Part shown: positions 33,454 through 45,405 of the stretch, in pieces | Position numbering within the stretch: position 1 is the stretch's first letter | Layout of the letters: every line of letters begins with the position of its first letter | Source of the DNA: Laetiporus sulphureus 93-53 | Taxonomy: Eukaryota; Basidiomycota; Agaricomycetes; Polyporales; Laetiporaceae | Reading direction: 5' to 3' | NCBI RefSeq assembly: GCF_001632365.1 | Contig: NW_024468513.1 | Span: 649,678 to 713,677 of the forward strand | DNA: 64,000 nt | Translations under genes and position numbers: made by a program | The notes under the pieces: model-generated | What the model was told of the DNA's origin: nothing | Database searches by the model: none | What the model saw: only the letters and a program-made list of their open reading frames with translations

Positions 33454-35944
33454 ATATTGATCTGTAGATTTCGCCCGGCAGCGCAAAGCTAGATGCGTGT
33501 GCTACATCACAGCCTTTTAGCTTCGCGTAGTGGTCGTGCTGTACATTTCCAGTGCTCATCTTACTTTTCTGCTGGATGCACCTGAGTGTGCCTTCTTGGC
33601 TTGCATGCGGGGGATGAGAGCGTGAGTGTGAGGGGAACGGGAAGGAGCAATAAGGAGGCGTGTGGGGTGGGAGTTGTAGGCTTTGTACATTGGTTCCGTC
33701 GTCTTGTTATGTGATCTATCGCTCGTCTTCGTTGAATTGCTTTCATAATCTACGTAGTGTGGCGCTTCCTACTGCGGTGGCCGCGTGACAGCGAGTGCGA
33801 CCCATGACCCTAGGGAATGGTGATGTGCGAGATGCGGGGTCGGTGGGCAGTGCTGCTGAGATGGGCGTGGTGCGACGGGGCCGTTCCCATGACAGGGAAC
33901 TGGTTCGCAAGGGCCAATGAGGGGAGGTGGGTGAGGAGAGGGATGGGAAGATGGGAGTGGAATCGGCACGGGGCTTGTTGTGTGGCAAAGCAAGAGCGTG
34001 TTCTGGCGTGGTTTCGCCGCGGTCAGCTCGTGCACTGTTGGAATACTCGCAAATGCGGGGACTAGCTGTAATTGAAGGATTGCAGTCGCAGTCAGAGGGG
34101 CGAACGCCATCGCAGAAATTGTGCTTACCAGAGACGAAGTGACAAAGAGTGTGAGCCACCGGTAAAGGATGTCCTGCGCGCTGGCTGTGCGGTGGGGGCG
34201 CAGTTGATGTGATGGACCTGTGTGATGCTGCTAATCATTCCAAGGTCGCGTGCCGTTCCTGGATTCTTGTCGTTAGCATACATACCGATCTAGGCAGGGA
34301 AATGACGGCCAAAGTTGTTCGCGAGGTGCGCAGAAGATTATCTGCTAGTTCAAAGTTTGGGACAGGGCGCATTTCGACTAGCCGCATGGCAGTTGGTTGA
34401 TGTCCAAAGCGGCAGGCATATATGTTATTTGCGGACATGAATGAAGGGCAGCGGGATCTTGTTTCGCAAGCAGAGTGGCGCCTTGGAGGGTGGCGCTCGG
34501 CTGCATTGCTAGTAGCTCGCAATTAATATTAACGTTCTGCGGAGTTGTGCGTGAGATTGTGGTCAAGATCAATTGATCTCTCCTGCAATACGTTCCAGGA
34601 TAGATTAAGATCAGTGACATCTGCGATGGGGATTAAATACGACCTACGACTAAAGCTTTGTAGTGTGTCTCGTTGGCGTTCTACTTCGGATCCTGCTTAT
34701 GCTGATAACTCATCCCCATTCCGAGCCCGGCGTGCCGGGTTATGTCGCTAAAGGAGATCCCATAGCCCATCGATAGCAGCTGGCATATTTCGTAGCGGAT
34801 AGAGGGTCCGAAAACAAAGCGTTATTCTGTGCTTGCACTCGCCTTTATAATGTCGCGGCCCTCCCCTCGATAGAACTCTTCTGATTTACTGAAGCAAGAG
34901 GTTCTCTGCTGGAGCGTCGCATAATTTAAATTCGTCCTTTTTATCCGTGCGGCGGTCACATTGAAGCCAAGCGTACGTCTCAGAGGCACCGCAGTGACAT
35001 GCACAAGCCTGTGTAAGCATGCTTCGAAGAATATCCACCAGACAGCACGTACTGTTCATAGAACTGCACGCGAATTAACGAAGTCCACTGTCCAACCAGC
35101 ATAGGTATCACGAATATCAGGATTTCGTACCGATAACGAACTTACGGGTCACCTGGGCAGCACCATGAGGAGCAGTTTGTGAGGAGCCGTTGTATGCTGG
35201 AGACAGAGTTAAGTTCGCGCTGAATTTTCAGTCAAAAATTCCGAGAATGGCCGACCACTAAGCGCTAGGCGCTTAATGTTCAACGACAATTTCGCAATCG
35301 GTTTGAAACGGAATTCTCTGCGTTGTCACATTTTTCTGCGCTTCAAGCGACATTTGTTTCATCAGCGGAGGGGGTGCAATCGGAAGCAATAATTACACTC
35401 ACGCGGAGAGGCTTCCGCTCGTACTAACGAATCCGAGTCGATGGCGCAGTGGCGGCAGATCATCGTTGATCGAGATCAGTGGCGTAATCGGCAAAACCCC
35501 TCCGGGGTTTCGCCCAAGATATTCATGCGACGTTCACCATACGCATGACAGTTACAACAGCGAGGAACTCCAGATTTCGGAAGCTATGGAGTCGAGGCGC
35601 TAGAAGGAGAAGTCAAAGAGGTCACTTCAAGCATCCGTGACGAATGCCGCTTTAATCTGCTTCATCCCCGCTGACGTTCTCCGGCTCATATCCTCCGAAC
35701 ATACTATTGATTCAACTGGACACTTCCGCTTTTCAATGCTACTACGTACGTATCCTAGCATATGTTGATGTATCCCGGCTGACTATGCTACACTATTGTC
35801 CCAAAATTGTTTCCTTCAGCGGAGTCCAGAAAGCTCCCAAGATGCAAGCAACAAGCAGTTATCTAGACATATCGACCAAATCAACCATCCAAGAAGAAGA
35901 TCCCCTTTCATACAGTACCGATATTGTGCTGTTGTTACCATCGT
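33454..35944. other. Gene-free stretch between CCP1 and sedolisin
   Basis: About 2.5 kb between convergent gene ends. Frames of up to 138 codons occur around 33.74-34.16 kb but are Pro/Thr/Ser/Arg-biased and match nothing I know. A perfect 7-bp inverted repeat with a 3-base loop (TAAGCGC-TAG-GCGCTTA) lies at about 35258-35276. I see no RNA gene. Confidence 0.5.
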
Positions 35945-38104
35945 CTACAATCCCGCAGCCGTCCTCAATGCCGCGAAGTTCGGCGTTCCAAGCCCGGTCA
36001 CCTGCAACACATCTTCAGTCTCAGGGCAACCAATTCCACCCAGTCGGGCCACCTACCGGATCCCACCCTGTCGTAGCCGGGAAACCATTCGTTTCACACC
36101 CCGGGTTATCCCCACTCGTCACATCGTTCAGCGCGCCGCTCGCCGTGCTATACAACCAAGGATTCAAAAACCCAAGCGTGCTCTTCCCCGCGCTCACGAG
36201 CTCGTCGTTCAGCAGCGCAACGACGCTCGCGAACGTCGGGCTCGCGCAGCTCGTCCCGTCGACTGGCTTGACCTGCCCGTCAATGACGACCGCAAAGTTC
36301 GCTCCCTGCGTGCTCACGTCGGGGTACGCGCGCCCCGATGTGTTGAACAGCCCTGCGTTAGTGTCGCCGAGTGCGGAGAGGTAGGATGCGACGGCGGAGG
36401 ACTGGTAGGACGGCGTGCTGAAGTAGTTGGAGAAGCCACCCGCGGAAAAGGAGGCAGCGACTTCGGGCGAGATGCCGGTCGTTGCGCCGACAGAGGTCAT
36501 GCTGTGGTGCGTCAGTCAGCGGCGGATTTGGGGCGTTAATAGGAGCGGTACTCACTAGGGACAGCCGGAGGGGAAGGTTGGCACGAAGTCGGTGCATTCC
36601 TGGCTCTGTGACCCGGAGACACCTCCATCACCAGATGCGAACAAGATTGATACTCCGCGTGCGCCGAGCTGGGCATACGCATTGCACAGATTGCTATCAA
36701 AGAGCACGTCAATCAACCAAGCGAATCGGGCAGATACAGAACTGAGCATACACCGCCATCTTGATAGGGATGTTCTCCTCGTTATCGCCATAGCTCGTCG
36801 TAAGCACCGCCGGCGGGCTGTCCTCGTTCAGCAAGAAGTTGATGATGTCGAGGAATCCACCGAGGTCGCCATCTGAGGTGTCTTCGCCGACAGAGATGAA
36901 CGTCACCGGCACGTCCGTGGCAAGACCGACAGTGTATTGAATGTCCAGATTCTGTGCAACGTTATCGATGGCAATGCGATACCGTCAGTGACGCCAGAAC
37001 GCGTACTCAGATACAAGATGCAACGCACAGCTTCGACGCCCGCCTCACTGTCGCTCTGCAGGTCCTTTCCGCCGTCCAGAGTCTGCAGGCTGAACGTCGT
37101 GTTATCACTGATGTCAGTGCGGAATTGCCCCAAGAAGCTCTGAATCACCACGCCGTTCTGTCAGTATCCCGCCAGCTGGTAGTGACGACTCTTGCCTACC
37201 TTCAGGTCCGCCTGATTCGCGAACTGATTGATGAACCCGCTGACGCCAAGCGTGTTTGATGAGTTGCTAGCAGACGTCGTAGGGATGCCATAAAGCGACT
37301 GAAGGCAAGATGGAGTGATCTCATGGGCACAGGAGGCAGAAACATCGGAGGTAGCGATGGAGGACGACGAGCTCATTCCCAAGCTCTTCTTGACAACCAC
37401 ATCGAGCTGATCGCGACCTCTCTTGTGCGCCTTGAACACAGGTGCCAGGGCTGTGGTACTCGGGAATCTACATAACATCATGACTTTCAGCAGATGATTT
37501 ACGATCGAACAGTCTGGACTTACGTCGTACTGGGATATACCGCGTCCACATGCGCCTCCATCGCAGCTGGCACAGAATACGACATCGTACGAATAACATG
37601 TCGTCCAGTTGTCTCGTGGGTGTACACATTGTACTGTGCGTCAAGGAGATCGTTCGCCTGTTCCACAGAGACAGAGAAGGCGAGCCAATCACTAGCAGGA
37701 GTGAGTGCAGTCGCGTTGATGCCGTTGCTTTCGAGCCAGGAGGTGACCGCAGCGAGGGTCTCGCTGGTGGGTTCCGCGAATGATGCAGCCTATCGCATTC
37801 TCGATCGATCAGATTCTTCACAGAAATCTAAGAGACTCGGGCTTACCTCTTCCTTAGTCAAGTGCTTCCCGTAGTTCTCGCTCGAGGGCGAGCTCACATC
37901 GTATAGAGCCTCCTCCAGTCCGGCCACATCGCTCTGCGCAAGCGCAATACGCAAATTCATCATCGTACTCGAATGCGCGGCACCCGAGTAGGAAAAATCC
38001 GCCGGTGGGCTGTTCCTGCGTTCCAGCACGCGCATGCTGGATGCAAGCGGTTTGCCCAGGGCGAGCGAGAACAACGACACAACAAACAGAGCGTTCGACA
38101 GCAT
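35945..38104 (-). CDS. Secreted sedolisin (tripeptidyl-peptidase-like, family S53)
   Basis: Secreted acid serine-carboxyl peptidase. The signal peptide is MLSNALFVVSLFSLALG. The pro-domain contains PSSENYGKHLTKEEV, the S53 propeptide motif. In the mature domain, GVEANLDIQYTVG carries the catalytic Glu and Asp (E-x3-D), LTTSYGDNE the oxyanion Asp, and DGTSCASPTFAS the nucleophilic Ser. GVSILFASGDGGVSG and FPSGCPxxTSVGAT are further family blocks, and the last exon restores GWDPVTGLGTPNF, the calcium-site region. The mature start is likely near the Cys-containing DVSASCAHEITPSCLQSLYG. At least eight exons. It belongs to the fungal aorsin/TPP group used for external protein digestion. The stop at 35945 comes after an intron within the GWDP region. 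Confidence 0.92.
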
Positions 38105-38911
38105 TGCGCAGCAGCACCGCAGCTTCGATAGTAAACTGATGAAGAAAATTATGAGCGCGGTGACCGGCCGCGTGCTGAAGAAGAACGAGAACGAAAGGAA
38201 GACTTATACGGCGGCCAGCGCTGAGCAGAAGAGCAGAGAGGAGGAGAAAGGGAGAAATGGCGGCACCGCGGAGGATCGTTGCAAGCAAACGCGTGGTCCC
38301 TTTAAATTTCATCGGTCGCCCTAGAATGGACTCAGGATTACCATAGCACGTTGCGGGACACAAGGTGGTTGCGTTAGTTACGGCGATTTGTGCGGGAGAA
38401 GGGTCGGTGTTCAGCCCGTCTGGCAGCCTGCTTTCATTCTGCACGTAAGTCAAGCGATACGAGATGGTCTGTGCACAATAAAATTTATGACATCGCTAAT
38501 GAAGGGAAGCGAGGGCAACAATTACAGCGATGCAATGGCGGTGGCACGCGCAAGCCTTGCGGTGGACGCGTCGATCTCGCGTGGAGATCTGGCCGAATAT
38601 AGAAAGAGATCATTCTGACCTGTCATTCGTCCAATCATTCCGTCGCCTGGGATTGGCGGACTGTTGGTAATTCTTGACTGGCAGGTGTTGCAACACAATT
38701 GGAATGATATTCCATTCCGCTCAGTGATCGGCTCAGGAGATTCCATTGTAGCTCGAGCTTGAGAGCGCATCGGATGGTAGTCGGGCTGCATGATATATGC
38801 AATATGATCATGACAATAGGCAGGCCTCGGTATCAGCAAACGTCCACTACCAGTCCGGGGAGAGACATTCCGGTGGCCACGATACAGAGGAGAGCACCGG
38901 CTAGCTGAGAG
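38105..38911. promoter_or_regulatory. Upstream region of the sedolisin gene
   Basis: About 800 bases between the sedolisin start and the 3' end of the HNH gene, both on the minus strand. It should contain the peptidase promoter. Frames here have no recognisable content. Confidence 0.4.
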
Positions 38912-39625
38912 TCAACCTCGCTTAACCGCCCATCGTTGCTTTGATATATACTTTCTCCATTTCTGGATGTCTTTCCTCTCCAGCAGCAAGTCGACGGTGT
39001 AGTATTTCTTGGCCAGATCTTCGTTGGATGCGACATGATGTACAGTAGAATGGCACGGCCTGCACCATCATAGCACATTCAGCTAAGACCCATGCTCCGA
39101 ATGCGCGTGATCCTACCTACAAAGCCAAGCCACGGAGTCCAACATCGCCTCCCGATGCCACTGTTTCTTAAGTGCTTTCGCGTGGACTTGGCGCGGTATG
39201 AGATGGTGGTAGGTCAACGGCACCTCGCGCTCGCAGATCTGGCATTCCGACGTGCGTGTCTTGGACCACACAGGCGGTGGCGCACACGTCTCGGCCACGT
39301 ACTCCAGCAGCACCTTCCGCAGTAGAGACATGGCAGCGTCGGCATCTTCTGTGATACCGCAGGAGACTAGGGTATCGAAGAATGACAAGGGTATGCTCTC
39401 CAGCGGCAGAGTGTCGACGTCAGGGAGATCTGAGCGAGACTCGTAAGATGCGGAGCGGAGAGACACAGGCAGACCGGGCCAGGTTTCGGTGGCCAGGTAG
39501 GAGGTGAAATCGTCGAGCGAGTCGGGGTTGTCAGAAGGAGAGTCGAGGACACCTGGCTGCGCAATCACACGACTCACGAGGCAATCTCTGAAAGTCGAGA
39601 AGTTTGAGCTCGTTTCTTCCATCAC
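38912..39625 (-). CDS. HNH-domain protein
   Basis: Predicted protein of about 220 residues in two exons. The first 110 residues are acidic and unrecognised (starting MMEETSSNFSTFRDCLV). The C-terminal HNH fold has the CxxC zinc pair CQIC, the catalytic-type His pair TYHHLIPRQVH, and after the intron RPCHSTVHHVASNEDLAKKY, giving the second Cys and the metal-binding His. The helix QKWRKYISKQRWAVK closes the protein. Similar small nuclear HNH proteins of unknown role are widespread in fungi and are not linked to mobile elements. Nuclease activity is therefore an inference from the motif only. The intron is supported by the need to place the PCH segment in frame. Confidence 0.8.
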
Positions 39626-40762
39626 TTATGCACATGCAAAAGGACGCAAGAAACAAACTGATCTGTTCAACACTCAGCGGGGACGAGCGGTGCCAGTCTG
39701 TGCTGACTTCCGAGGACGCCGGTGGCACGGTGGCGCGAGATAAACTTGATCGAGATCTGTGGCTGCTCAGTGGCGGCCACAGGCCCGACCCCCCTCTTCG
39801 GGACCGTTTTCTCCTCTTGCACTCGTCGGACTACCGCTGAACAGTTCCTAGGCTAACAGCGGAAAATGTCCTCACTGTGGCGAAAGCATTCGGCCCATTC
39901 GACCTTTCTCCCACGGCCAACATTTACCGGCAACGGGTTGCCAACAACAACTTATCGTCACCTCTGACCTGCGCACTCGGTTCGAAACATTATATTCAGA
40001 GCCAATGGACCTGAAGAAGTGAGTCACGTCCGATTTATTGGCATTTATACATAATGTTCACCTGCCCATCACAGCAAGCAAATGAACGTTTCTTGTTGCA
40101 GGAAAGGTGTCATAGCTGAGTTATAAATTCATGCCTTTGCTACGAATGCCTCATTTTGAGAGGAAGCCTGAAGAAAGACAGGTATGCCTTTCCGCACTGT
40201 TGATTGGCTCCACGGTGCCTTTATAGACTCGCGAAATGATAACATTCAGCAGTTGAATCAAAATATCGCAAAGATTCTCAATGGCTTCCCTGCGTAGATA
40301 GTAACGGTACTTGCTCTGCAGCGCATGATCGACCATCCTCATCCTGTCCACCGGAAAAAGATTTTCAACAGACAAACCTCCGAACTGACCGACATGCTTC
40401 GAAATGGAAGGATTCTAGTCGATGAATTCCTTTCACGCCGAGGTGGGCTTTCCGCGCTCAAACAGATATATCAACTCTATCTGATACTGCTGTAACACAC
40501 GACTGATCCCCATAATTTAGCCCACCAGGCCGAGCCGCGTAGCCAGCCTGGCAGGCTTGACAGAAAGAGACGTTTAATAGACACAGGACAACTTGAACGT
40601 GTGCGAGGCCCCCTATGCTCACCAGACCTGCTCGAGCCATGAGGCTTAGTGGTTCATCACTATATAGATGAACTGCCGCTGCCTGTACCACCATTCTCAT
40701 GTAATCGAGTTTTCTCCGTCCCGCATCATTCCTCCTCACCATTCACCTGCGTCACGAAAGCA
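39626..40762. other. Gene-free stretch
   Basis: About 1.1 kb between the HNH gene start and the F-box 3' end. No frame with family similarity or splice structure was found. Confidence 0.5.
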
Positions 40763-42358
40763 TCAGTACGTACACATCTTGACGCTATTCGATAGCATGC
40801 GCACCAGTCTCACTGTCTCTTCTTGCAAATCTTGCAGTGTCGTTGACGAGCAGGTAAAGCATACCAAGTACTCCTCGAACCATTTTCTCAGCGATGGTGT
40901 CATATTCCCAGAGGTCCGTATATGCACCTCCCGGAGCGTGGCACCAGTTGTATCGAGGTCGTTATTTCTGCTAGAAGCTCTCTTCCACGAACGTGTCTTG
41001 ACGAGGTTGCGAAGAGCCTCTATCAAGTACCTGTCGATGGATTTTTCTTCCAGGCGGCGCGAAAAGTGGATCTCCAGTCGATGTAACAAAGGAAAAAGAT
41101 GGGTGCCATTCTGCTCCAAATTTTGCATCAAACACCGGAAGCTCCAATACTCGCTGACAGAGGTTTTGAGCTCTATAACTGATACGTATCTTGAGAATTT
41201 GGCATAGGGAGTAAGTGAACCCATTGGATAGCGTACGCCAAAATGCATCCTGTGCAATGACGGAAACCGCTGTTTGAATGTGTCAAAGCCCCGCATCTTC
41301 ATCTCGCAAACAGGTAAGACAATAGTCGTCAAAGTTGGAGCCCGAAATATAGCCAGCCATTCGGCGATCGCCGAATCCCCGCACGACGTGATGGTGAGCT
41401 CCCTGAGGGACGACAAACAAATCGGGGGGCTGGGTGTCGTGAGAGAGCCTTCCCAACCGTTGCCAATGATCTGGAGAACTTTCAGCTTGGGCAGGCACGC
41501 CAGCGCTCTCAATATCTCGACGCGGCTCTCCCTTCGAAAGTGTACTAATCGGGAGTCGAGAAGGAGGGATTCGAGTGAAAGGAATGAATGGCTTAAACTC
41601 GTCGGCGTGAACTTAAACACCCCATTAACCAAGCGTCCAAGGGACAAGTTGCATATTCTTGGTGCCACGAAATTGTGAACGCTGATGGAAATCTGATAGT
41701 ACCCTCTGTCATTGAGATAAGTTTGTAATTTGCACTTGATAAAGCGTAGGTAAGGCAGAGTCCCCTGTAATTTGAGATCCATGCTGGAAGCCGGCATGTA
41801 GGGATCGTACAGGTAGTCGAGATCGAAAGAGCTCCACCGCTCTTGGTGCTCCCACACCAATTCAATGGCTCTACGCCAATACGCATGATCAGACTCTTCC
41901 AGATGTCTATCCACCCGCAAATAGACGTCAATAGGCCGTTGACGTGATAGAGAAAGGGCTGCTGATATGGTCGAGAGTGGTGGTAGAGAATGGTCGAGTG
42001 AGAGCTTTATTTCGGTCCAGAGCTCCGCGCTATCTAGCGCAATAGCTCGCCAAGTGTGACACACCATGGTAAGAACTGTTGCTCGATGTAACCTGTGAGC
42101 ATTATCGGGAATGTCCAGGTATTCGGAGAACACGAGTCGCAGGACGTCGGCAGGGATGTGGCGGATGGATACAGCTATCAGACGAGGATATCCGGAGCCC
42201 GTGCAGGTTGAAGGAATTGTCTCGTCTGCCCGCGGGAGACTAGATACAGCATCCTTGGATGCTTGAAGCGAACGCTCTAACTTCTTCATCAAGCGTCTCG
42301 ACCGTCTCAGCTCCGTGACTTTCGAAGGCTGAGATTTCTTCATCTCGCGATACTGCAA
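40763..42358 (-). CDS. F-box-like protein with LRR-like C terminus
   Basis: Intronless frame of 531 residues. An N-terminal basic coiled coil (RRLMKKLERSLQASKDAV) is followed by the F-box IRHIPADVLRLVFSEYLD and MVCHTWRAIALDSAELWTEI, the form abundant in Agaricomycetes. The remainder contains irregular leucine-rich segments (LSLESLLLDSRLVHF; LACLPKLKVLQIIGNGW; LSSLRELTITSCG). Such proteins are substrate receptors of SCF ubiquitin ligases; the substrate cannot be guessed. The family is expanded and fast-evolving in mushrooms, and decayed relatives appear elsewhere in this window. An alternative start at 42343 (MKKSQPSK) is equally possible. Confidence 0.85.
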   Translation of the reverse strand: MQYREMKKSQPSKVTELRRSRRLMKKLERSLQASKDAVSSLPRADETIPSTCTGSGYPRLIAVSIRHIPADVLRLVFSEYLDIPDNAHRLHRATVLTMVCHTWRAIALDSAELWTEIKLSLDHSLPPLSTISAALSLSRQRPIDVYLRVDRHLEESDHAYWRRAIELVWEHQERWSSFDLDYLYDPYMPASSMDLKLQGTLPYLRFIKCKLQTYLNDRGYYQISISVHNFVAPRICNLSLGRLVNGVFKFTPTSLSHSFLSLESLLLDSRLVHFRRESRVEILRALACLPKLKVLQIIGNGWEGSLTTPSPPICLSSLRELTITSCGDSAIAEWLAIFRAPTLTTIVLPVCEMKMRGFDTFKQRFPSLHRMHFGVRYPMGSLTPYAKFSRYVSVIELKTSVSEYWSFRCLMQNLEQNGTHLFPLLHRLEIHFSRRLEEKSIDRYLIEALRNLVKTRSWKRASSRNNDLDTTGATLREVHIRTSGNMTPSLRKWFEEYLVCFTCSSTTLQDLQEETVRLVRMLSNSVKMCTY

Positions 42359-43399
42359 GTGACATATATGTGGCGAGTCAATGTGGCGCGCATACGGTGC
42401 TCACCATAGGGTTTGCTGATTGGGGATGTAGCGCGCCCTCCGAGGGACTCAACGAGTGCAATACTGATGGTTGAGCAAGATGGGCGTGACGTGGAGGGGA
42501 AAGTAGTACAAGTGGTGCTGAGAGGCGGCCCTCAGCTATCTTTATTAATGATCGATGGCACGTGAACCTGCAGTTGAGATGGTCTACGCCGTACGCTGCA
42601 TGAACGCTGGAAGCAGGGCCAAAGTCGAATCAACCAACCAACAGATACCAAATTCATGATCAACTTGATCGTTAAGCAAGCGCTTAGCGCCTTAGCCACT
42701 GGGTGTCACGCATTCTCTCCTTGTGTTCTTCCGCCATCGCCATCGGATGCTGCTCAAATACTCTAGCCGACTTCTTTGCGGTTATGGATGACCCTGTGGA
42801 ACACGTATCAGGGTTTGCTGCAGGCTACCTCGCAAATCCGAGTATACCTGCACGTTCACTGCGTGCGCTCTCCTCCATCTTCTTTGGCTCAAAACACCAT
42901 CAACTTTTAGGTACATTTGCTATGTGCTACCTAGTCTAGTCGCGTTGTTCCGTTGACAACTTTCTCACCAAAAAAAAATTCAGAAGGTGGGCTACACTCG
43001 CGCCTTTGTCTATAGCTCACACGTGTTGCATGCTGGCACAGACCACGCTCGCGATGTTGGAGCTGTGGGCTAGCACCAAAACCATAGAGTGTGGCCTCCC
43101 AGTGTTGAACATATCTCTGCATTTTTGCGGCAGTCGAATGACGCATTTCTTGACATCTATCTCCCGGGCACGCTCCGCGTAGTTCAATCGTCAAGAATAT
43201 TGTGCAACCAGAGATGCGTCTTATCAAATGCTTGATTCTTGGGAATTTCAGCGAGTGTTCATGGACATTATCTTTGGATTATCCAATTCCTCCTCCCGCT
43301 TCCTCAGCTCGAAACGTGTTCACTAGCGTATCGTTTGCATGTCATCTTTCTGTCATAGCATACGGTCCATCGCATCTCGCGCAGTGGGCAGTTTAGGCG
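42359..43399. other. Gene-free stretch with short palindromic motif
   Basis: About 1 kb upstream of the F-box gene. The motif AAGCGCTTAGCGCCTTAGC at about 42676-42694 resembles the inverted repeat near 35.26 kb. No gene is supportable. Confidence 0.4.
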
Positions 43400-43740
43400 A
43401 CACCGTACTCAGACCAACTCCTGCAAATCCTCGTAACCTCTGGCGTCACGCAACTATGATTGAAATATTTCTGGTATCTGATGTCGCCTCCGTGATAACA
43501 ATCTTCCCCACTCTGACTACACTCGACTTAAGCTTGACTCTGTCGGTGCCAATGATCACTGAAGAAAATTCATTCGAGCCCATCGTGCCGACCAGACGGC
43601 TACATGCCCTCATCCTCACCGCGGAGGCTTCTGTCACAGCCATGTTCCTCAAACGACTCTAATTCCCATCAACAACCACATTTTATCTTGTCGGCGAACT
43701 TGGCAAGGCCTTTTTCGACTCCTCTCCTCCTACTTCAGGT
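43400..43740 (+). pseudogene. Remnant of an F-box/LRR gene
   Basis: The plus strand encodes VITIFPTLTTLDLSLTLSV, then RRLHALILTAEASVTAMFLKRL and, after one stop codon, FPSTTTFYLVGELGKAFF. The pattern (short LRR-like strands, then L-x2-L-x-F-P-S-T-T) is what the central part of mushroom F-box proteins looks like. No F-box or start is found upstream. A decayed copy is the simplest reading. Confidence 0.4.
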
Positions 43741-44487
43741 CAAGCGTGACCTGCATCCACAGCCCGAACCTCGGTTGCGATAGCTCATTGCTCGGCTTGA
43801 CAGCGATGTCAAACGCGCTTGCTAGCTATGTCTTCACCAACAGTACACGATTAGGACGAACCTGCTGACGCGCGGTGATAATTGGGCTACGAGGACTATC
43901 CTGCATGTCTTTTCCCGATCGTCAGTACAGGACCGGAGCGTCTACTGAAAAGTCGCATACGGAGACTTGTGGAAAGGTTTCGGGAAGAACGAGCCGGACC
44001 ACTATGATTGGAAGTACGCTTTTGCCGCCGTGCTGGCCTATAGAGTCTGTACCTGAAGTCGGACTGCCTGTATTTGGTCTGCTTCAAGATTCTTGCACAG
44101 CCAAGCGAACCACTGTCCTGTGTCGAGGTCTATAGTGAGCTTGAAATGCCATTGAAGTCGACACTCCTTCCGTAAGCCATATCAATCTGCATGCAGTGCG
44201 AGACGCAGAACCGGAAACGCTACCTCTGGTACTCGGCGGGCGCAAATAGGATAACCTGGAGAATGCCATCGACTCAATGCAGCCTCAGGGGTTCGTGGAA
44301 AGTCTTCCCATCCAGAAATATGCGTCGGTCGATGACAGGCATGATGAAGTTACTGTGCTTTTCTGAAGGCAACGTTGACGACCCCCGAATAATTTAGGCA
44401 CGTCGTTCATCATATCGAGTCGCAGCAGAACTTTTCTGTCCAAGCCATCCATATGAATGTAGAATTTCCCTGATCCCGGAACAACGA
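43741..44487. other. Gene-free stretch
   Basis: About 750 bases without a recognisable frame. It may contain the lost 5' part (signal peptide exon) of the eqolisin pseudogene that follows. Confidence 0.4.
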
Positions 44488-45405
44488 ATGCGACTGCATG
44501 CTTTACAGGGCGCTATCAGCAAGTATCGAGTGGTCCGCAGAATCAAGGGGCCTAGAGGCACCAGGCTGGCAGAACGCGTTGCCCACCGCGCCGCGGGCTC
44601 TCACCGTTCGCAGCCTTTTAAAATCATCGACCAGTCGATAACCAGCGACGTCGCCAATGGGCAGTACGATACGAACTGGGCTGGAGCAGCTTACGCTGAA
44701 TCTGAGGCACGTTAGAATGCTCGACATATTTGTTTGAGCAGAGGACTCATCTGCGGTTCGGCACAGGGATCATTCACAGCCGTGACCGGCATGTTTGCGG
44801 TCCCCACTCCCAGTGCACCCAGTGGCAGTTCGGGCGACACATATCTGCAGCTGCTTGGGTCGGAATCGATGGCTACACTTGCGAGAACGCCATCCTGCAG
44901 ACCGGTGTCGACTTTACGGTCGACGAGTACGGCGATGTCTCGTATAGCGGTACGCAAGCCACGGTTCGTCCTAAAGCGTTGCGTTATTCTGACGATACTT
45001 CCAAAAGCCTGGTATGAGTGATATCCTGATGTCTCCTACGACTTCTCCGGCATCAGTTTCAGTGCCGGAGATCAGGTCCAGCTTACTGTGACGGCGAGCA
45101 GCACGACATCGGGGACTGCGTACATCGAGAACCCGTCGACGGGACAGACAGTGACCCAGGACCTGAGCTCTTCGTATGCCCTGTGCGAGGAAAATGCGGA
45201 ATGGATCGTCGAGGACTATGAGGAGGATGGTTCACTCGTCGCCTTTGCTGACTTCGGCACCGTTACGTTTACCAATGCAGAAGCGACCTACGATGGAGAA
45301 ACCGTTGGCCCATCGACCGCGACGCTCATCAATATCGAGCAGAATGGCGAGGTCTTGACCTCGGTGTCGACAGATTCCTCGTCGGTCACGATCAGCTATC
45401 AGTAA
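44488..45405 (+). pseudogene. Glutamic peptidase (eqolisin, family G1), inactivated
   Basis: Sequence clearly derived from a secreted acid glutamic peptidase. A pro-region (RLAERVAHRAAGSHRSQPF) precedes the mature start NGQYDTNWAGAAY. Then GSFTAVTGMFAVPTPSAP is followed by AAWVGIDGYTCENAILQTGV with the catalytic Gln, and later ALCEENAEWIVEDYEEDG with the catalytic Glu, to a normal end VTISYQ. Two lesions break it: the frame shifts between GSSGDT and AAWVGIDG (about 44838-44850), and after a clean intron the conserved Trp-Tyr-Glu-Trp-Tyr-Pro has TGA in place of the second Trp codon (45019-45021). No signal-peptide exon is visible. Conservation of the remainder suggests recent loss. Sequencing error could explain one lesion, but less easily both. 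Confidence 0.8.

Noticed and set aside
33743..34159. 138-codon minus-strand frame after CCP1
   Set aside because: Biased composition and no recognisable motif.
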